A stretch of DNA of 64,000 bases, taken from the NCBI RefSeq assembly GCF_029395495.1, contig NZ_CP113918.1, positions 496,001 through 560,000 of the forward strand. Reading direction: 5' to 3'. A program made the translations under genes and the position numbers. Shown one piece after another: positions 60,177 through 64,000 of this stretch. Source of the DNA: Bifidobacterium sp. ESL0769. Lineage in GTDB: Bacteria; Actinomycetota; Actinomycetes; Actinomycetales; Bifidobacteriaceae. How positions within the stretch are numbered: position 1 is the stretch's first letter; each line of letters begins with the position of its first letter. Under the pieces are notes generated by a model. The model was not told the DNA's origin. It saw nothing but the letters and a program-made list of their open reading frames with translations, and ran no database searches.

Positions 60177-60243
60177 ATCGGCTATCGTAGTATCCAAGGC
60201 ATGTCCTTGAAAGCAAACGCAAGGGCGGGCTCATGCGTGAGTG

Positions 60244-60273
60244 TTGTCAATGTCTGTCATTTTTCTGTAGATT
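60244..60273 (+). promoter_or_regulatory. Promoter of the FHA / helicase-like operon
   Basis: TTGTCA (60244-60249), 18-base spacer and TAGATT (60268-60273). Confidence 0.4.
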
Positions 60274-60334
60274 CCAAGGAAAACATGACACAATAGCAGT
60301 AGCATGAGCAAAGTGTATATGGGGAGGCCGCAAG

Positions 60335-62134
60335 GTGTCTGATCCGCGAACGACAAAACATTGGGTCATCAAGGTCAATGGCTCCACGAAAGTCGATGTC
60401 GGTCCCGGCGAAAACGTTGAGATTGGCCGCAGGCCTTTGCGTCCGCTTAGCGATGACGGACATCACCGTTTGGAGATTGACGATGATACGCGTTCCATGT
60501 CGAAGCGCCACGCGCTGTTTAGCGTCACGGCCGATGGCGGGGCGTCGGTCACCGATCTCAATTCCACGAACGGTTCATATATAGTTGAGAAAAAAGGCTT
60601 GCGTCCGCTTACGCCCAATAAGGATTTCATTTTTCCGGATTCACCGATGCGATTGCAGTTCGGTGACGTTCCTGTTGATTTCGTACGGGTCGATGTCGAT
60701 GAAAACGATGGGGCCGGTAACAAGATTACCGATTTGTTCGACTATGCGGTAAGCGGCGGTGAAAGCGCCGATATCGAGCCGGATCTTAACGAAATGTCCG
60801 TCGACGACATTTTGAACCTGCGCGCCGGTGAACCGACTACGGCTTTCAGCGCCGCGGATGTGGCCAGTCGTATCGAAGCTTCCGCTTCCTCCGAAGCGGA
60901 CGACAAGGCTAATGGTGACCCTCAAAATTCCAAAGAGCAGGCAGCCAAGAACGCCGATAGTAGCACAAACAAGATTGTGGATGGAAGTGCGTCGCCAGTT
61001 GTTGCCGAGGCTGACAAGAAGCGAGAAGACCCGCAGGCCGACCATACCATTGATCAGATTTCACTCAACGTGATGACTCCCGAACCGCAGGTTAGGGAAA
61101 CCAAGGCGCGCGATTTGTTCAAAGACGCTATGCAAACCGAGACTGAAAGCAAAGCGGTGAAAGCTGTTCAGCCAAGCACTGCTGCGAAGAAAACGGCACA
61201 GCCGGCGACGACTGGTGCCTCTGCCCCCGCCGGGAATCAAGGCAGGTCTTCACGAGCAAAGCTGCAGGCTCAGCAAGTGTCGTTGCCTTCTCGTCAAGGC
61301 AACGGGCAAAATCCCCAGAATGGTTCTCGCGTGCAGCAGCCAATGGATTCACCCGCAGCAGCGCAACCGCAGGCCAATGTGAATGGCGTCAATAACAATG
61401 TCAACGCCGATGTTCGCAACGACAATGTTACCAATGCCAATTTTGCTAACACCAACGGCAGTCTCACTAACGCTAATGCCAACGGCAATGCGGGAGCCAA
61501 CGGCAGTGTTTCGGCAGGTCAGTTCGACCCTCGAATGGCCAATGCTACGAATGGTCCCGCTGCTCCCGGGCAGATTCTTGGAAATCAAAACGCTCCGGTA
61601 TTCGTCGCCATGGATGAAAATCCCAACCAAGGCAGCGGTGGCGGCAGCGACCACCCCGGTTTGAATTTGGGCGGTTTGCGGGATTCACAAAACGATGCGG
61701 CAGACAGCAAGGCTTCTCAAGAACGCAATAAATTCATGCCGCCGGTAACGCAGGCCACGGATACTTCAACGGTTTCCTTCGTTTCGTCCGCCACTAACGG
61801 CGCGTTTGGTGCAGGGCAGGCCTTCAAGCCGAGCTTCGAACCCGGCTCGGTGTTCGAAAAGGTGTCGAACGGGGAATTCAACCAGCCGGAGCCCGAAGTC
61901 GAAGTGGACGGCATGAGCTCGCAGGAAGCCAAGCAAACCGCCGACTTCTCTCTCCAGTTCGAAATGGCAAAGCACCCTGAGCTCCTGCCGTTCCTGGCGA
62001 TGAACCCTTCGTTGTATGACGATTTGTACGCATGGCTTTCGGCGGTGGGCAACGATGATATCGACGCTGCGCTTTCGCAGAATTCAGGGTATATCGAGTA
62101 TCGTAACAAGGTCGGGGAGGGACGTAACCAATGA
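60335..62134 (+). CDS. FHA-domain protein with Asn-rich linker and C-terminal repeat motif
   Basis: The N-terminal FHA domain (residues ~10-110) has EIGRRPLRPL, SMSKRHALFS and NSTNGSYIV, so it should bind phosphothreonine. A 350-residue disordered region follows, with an Asn-rich centre (NVNADVRNDNVTNANF). The last ~70 residues include KHPELLPFLAMNPSLYDDLY and DDIDAAL, the same module as in the small protein of the kinase cluster. GTG is the start; GGGAGG lies 7 bases upstream. It overlaps the helicase-like gene by four bases. Confidence 0.88.
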   Translation: MSDPRTTKHWVIKVNGSTKVDVGPGENVEIGRRPLRPLSDDGHHRLEIDDDTRSMSKRHALFSVTADGGASVTDLNSTNGSYIVEKKGLRPLTPNKDFIFPDSPMRLQFGDVPVDFVRVDVDENDGAGNKITDLFDYAVSGGESADIEPDLNEMSVDDILNLRAGEPTTAFSAADVASRIEASASSEADDKANGDPQNSKEQAAKNADSSTNKIVDGSASPVVAEADKKREDPQADHTIDQISLNVMTPEPQVRETKARDLFKDAMQTETESKAVKAVQPSTAAKKTAQPATTGASAPAGNQGRSSRAKLQAQQVSLPSRQGNGQNPQNGSRVQQPMDSPAAAQPQANVNGVNNNVNADVRNDNVTNANFANTNGSLTNANANGNAGANGSVSAGQFDPRMANATNGPAAPGQILGNQNAPVFVAMDENPNQGSGGGSDHPGLNLGGLRDSQNDAADSKASQERNKFMPPVTQATDTSTVSFVSSATNGAFGAGQAFKPSFEPGSVFEKVSNGEFNQPEPEVEVDGMSSQEAKQTADFSLQFEMAKHPELLPFLAMNPSLYDDLYAWLSAVGNDDIDAALSQNSGYIEYRNKVGEGRNQ

Positions 62135-64000
62135 GCGAGACGAACCAGACAATGAACGGCATCCAACAGATGCGCAAATGGTATGACAGTTATCACAATG
62201 GACTTGTTCCTTCGCCTTTGGAGGATGTCGGGCAGCTCACCGCGCAACTTGACCTGACCCATGCCCATCCATCCGGCATCGCGCAGCTCTTCGCCAGCGG
62301 GCACACCAGCCTTGATTCCATGTTCCGCGACGCCGGTATGCTCCGCGCCGCCGGCCGCAGGCTCGAGCGTGTTCTCGACGACAAAGCCGTCAAAACGAGG
62401 TCCGCCGGGGTCGCTGAGCTTTCCCTAGTGGTGGGCGTGGCCACGTGGAAGGGCAACTCGGTTCCCGTCCTGCTTTACCCGGTCGAAGTACACCGCAAAC
62501 CGGATGGCCGCGAGACCGATGCCATCATCCGTTTCACTGGGCACGTCAGCCTCAATCCTGCGTTCACCACGGCCATGCACGAGCAGCACATCGATATCGA
62601 TGAAGCGGCCCTCTTCGATGGCAGGAACTATGCCAGCGGCACTCCCGACACGTCCTCCGTGTTTACCGCCATCACCGACGAGGTCAAGCCGACAATCGCC
62701 GATTTCGACATTGAACGCAATATCATCTTGGGTTGCTTTATGGACCCGGCCACCAAGATGCTCGCCGAAAGTCGTCATATCATCGATTCGCTGGCAAGCA
62801 AGCCAAGCGGCAATGTGGCCCTTGACGCGTTAGCCGGAAACAAGGATGCCATCAATGCGCTGAAGGATTCAAAACTTCCCAGTTACAGCCCCTTCGATGC
62901 CGATCCCCACAGCGAGCACGAGGCTGGAGACGTCGATAACGCCGTGCGGTATGCCGCGAATATGGCGGCACAAGGCCATTCGCTGTTTCTGGACGACGCT
63001 TCCGGCAACGATACGGCACAGATTGCCGCGTCTATCGCCTCCCGCTGCGTTTCGTCGGGACGCACCGTGCTTTATGTGCCGGGAGTAGCAGGGCAGAAGA
63101 AGCGTTTCACCCATGAAATGGATGCCTGCCATATGGGCGGCCGCGTGATTGATATGGCCGATTCGAAGGCCGCACGGCAAATCGATCAGGAGCTGATTGC
63201 AGCCGTTGGTTTCCAGCCTGGTGCTTCGGTCGCCCGTTTCGACCAGGTCTCCGATGAGCTCGTCGGAGTGCGCTCGCGTCTGACTCGCTATCTCGGCGAT
63301 CTGCACGGGGTGAGCAAGGAATGGGGCGTCTCTGCCTATCAGACCATTCAGAATCTTGCCAGCATTTCTGCCATGCCGACGCATCCGGCCACGCACGTCC
63401 GGCTTTCCAATGAAGCCGCAAGGGCCATCGCCCCACATATGGACGAATGGATCAAAAAGCTTCGCAAGGCAGGCGAATACGGCGAATTCACCGTCGGTCC
63501 TCAGACCACCCCGTGGTATGGTGCCTCGCTCTTCACACAAAGCGATGCGGTCAATGCCTATCAAAAGGTCGAAAACTTGCTGCAGCGCCTTCTGCCCGCT
63601 ACGCGCGACCAAGTCGCGTCCGTCGCCGAAACCTGCGGTTTTCCGGTGCCGTCGACGGTGCAGGAGTGGGGCCGTCAGGTTACGGTATTGAAGAACCTGC
63701 GCCGCGTGCTCGACGTTTTCCAGCCCGAGATTTTCGAGCGTGACATCGAGGCGATGATTGAGGCCAGCAAGCCCAAGGCCCAGCGTAAGGCCGAGGGCAC
63801 CAGCATGGGCTTCTGGGAACGTCGTCGCCACGTGAAAGAAGCCAAGAGCCTGCTTCGCGCTGGTTCTCAGGTCGAGGATTTGCACGACGCCCTGCAGGTG
63901 GTGGACAAGCAGTCTGAACAATGGCACGAGATTGTGCCTCACGGCGGCTGGCCGGTACTCCCACCTAAGCTCGACGCCATCGTAGAAACGCAGGAAGCCC
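62131..64000 (+). CDS. Helicase-like protein (DUF4011/SF1 type), 3' end missing
   Basis: The frame stays open to the end of the window (623 codons). The layout resembles large bacterial superfamily I helicase-like proteins: an N-terminal region, then a nucleotide-site region GHSLFLDDASGNDTAQIAAS..GRTVLYVPGV where Walker A (GxGKT) should be, and DLHGVSKEWGVSAYQTIQNLASI typical of these proteins. The P-loop lacks the Gly-Lys-Thr core and reads SGNDTA. The start ATG overlaps the stop of the FHA gene, so the two are translationally coupled. Function is unknown; the missing C-terminal half would hold the other helicase motifs. Confidence 0.75.
   Translation, partial: MSETNQTMNGIQQMRKWYDSYHNGLVPSPLEDVGQLTAQLDLTHAHPSGIAQLFASGHTSLDSMFRDAGMLRAAGRRLERVLDDKAVKTRSAGVAELSLVVGVATWKGNSVPVLLYPVEVHRKPDGRETDAIIRFTGHVSLNPAFTTAMHEQHIDIDEAALFDGRNYASGTPDTSSVFTAITDEVKPTIADFDIERNIILGCFMDPATKMLAESRHIIDSLASKPSGNVALDALAGNKDAINALKDSKLPSYSPFDADPHSEHEAGDVDNAVRYAANMAAQGHSLFLDDASGNDTAQIAASIASRCVSSGRTVLYVPGVAGQKKRFTHEMDACHMGGRVIDMADSKAARQIDQELIAAVGFQPGASVARFDQVSDELVGVRSRLTRYLGDLHGVSKEWGVSAYQTIQNLASISAMPTHPATHVRLSNEAARAIAPHMDEWIKKLRKAGEYGEFTVGPQTTPWYGASLFTQSDAVNAYQKVENLLQRLLPATRDQVASVAETCGFPVPSTVQEWGRQVTVLKNLRRVLDVFQPEIFERDIEAMIEASKPKAQRKAEGTSMGFWERRRHVKEAKSLLRAGSQVEDLHDALQVVDKQSEQWHEIVPHGGWPVLPPKLDAIVETQEA

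Overview
The window looks like chromosomal DNA of a Bifidobacterium. It is GC-rich with strong AGGAGG-type ribosome binding sites. It carries a mevalonate-pathway gene at the left edge and the kinase / fibronectin-III / MoxR / DUF58 / transglutaminase / PP2C cluster known in bifidobacteria as PFNA. Its RpoB and RpoC are actinobacterial in type. I saw no tRNA, rRNA, CRISPR array, prophage or transposase. Both edges cut a gene: mvaS on the left and a helicase-like gene on the right.

Layout: 1-6.8 kb holds the mvaS end, an ACT-domain/DUF711 pair, trmL and fucO (both minus), mutY and a membrane-anchored unknown. 6.9-16.3 kb holds a type II NADH dehydrogenase-like gene and rpoB-rpoC. 16.6-32.7 kb is the signalling cluster: on the minus strand kinase, giant FN3 surface protein, MoxR ATPase, DUF58, transglutaminase-fold protein, PP2C phosphatase and a small repeat-motif protein, faced by a convergent FHA gene. 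32.9-45.2 kb holds housekeeping genes (aldo/keto reductase, U32 protease, pgeF, pcp, DivIVA-like protein, pepC, two DAHP synthases, mtnN). 45.5-50.4 kb is the pstSCAB phosphate transporter. 50.6-56.7 kb is a LacI-regulated sugar ABC operon ending in an enzyme-like protein I cannot name. 57-64 kb holds a purine permease, the L10-leader/rplJ/rplL operon, a second FHA protein and a helicase-like gene overlapping it.

The kinase, phosphatase and FHA proteins can form one phospho-signalling loop. The kinase and FN3 protein reach outside the membrane. MoxR with DUF58 resembles a chaperone-type pair. The transglutaminase domain has lost all three catalytic residues. The small protein of the cluster shares a short motif with the second FHA protein 42 kb away, which suggests the two loci are related.

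The most unusual non-coding signal is a run of seven different hairpins between pepC and the first DAHP synthase. It includes a duplicated two-hairpin module in which four base pairs have changed on both sides together. Other hairpin repeats built on GAAAAG/CTTTTC arms are scattered at 33.8, 43.0, 49.4 and 58.5 kb. The pst operon alone contains 8-bp, 9-bp and 51-bp tandem repeats.
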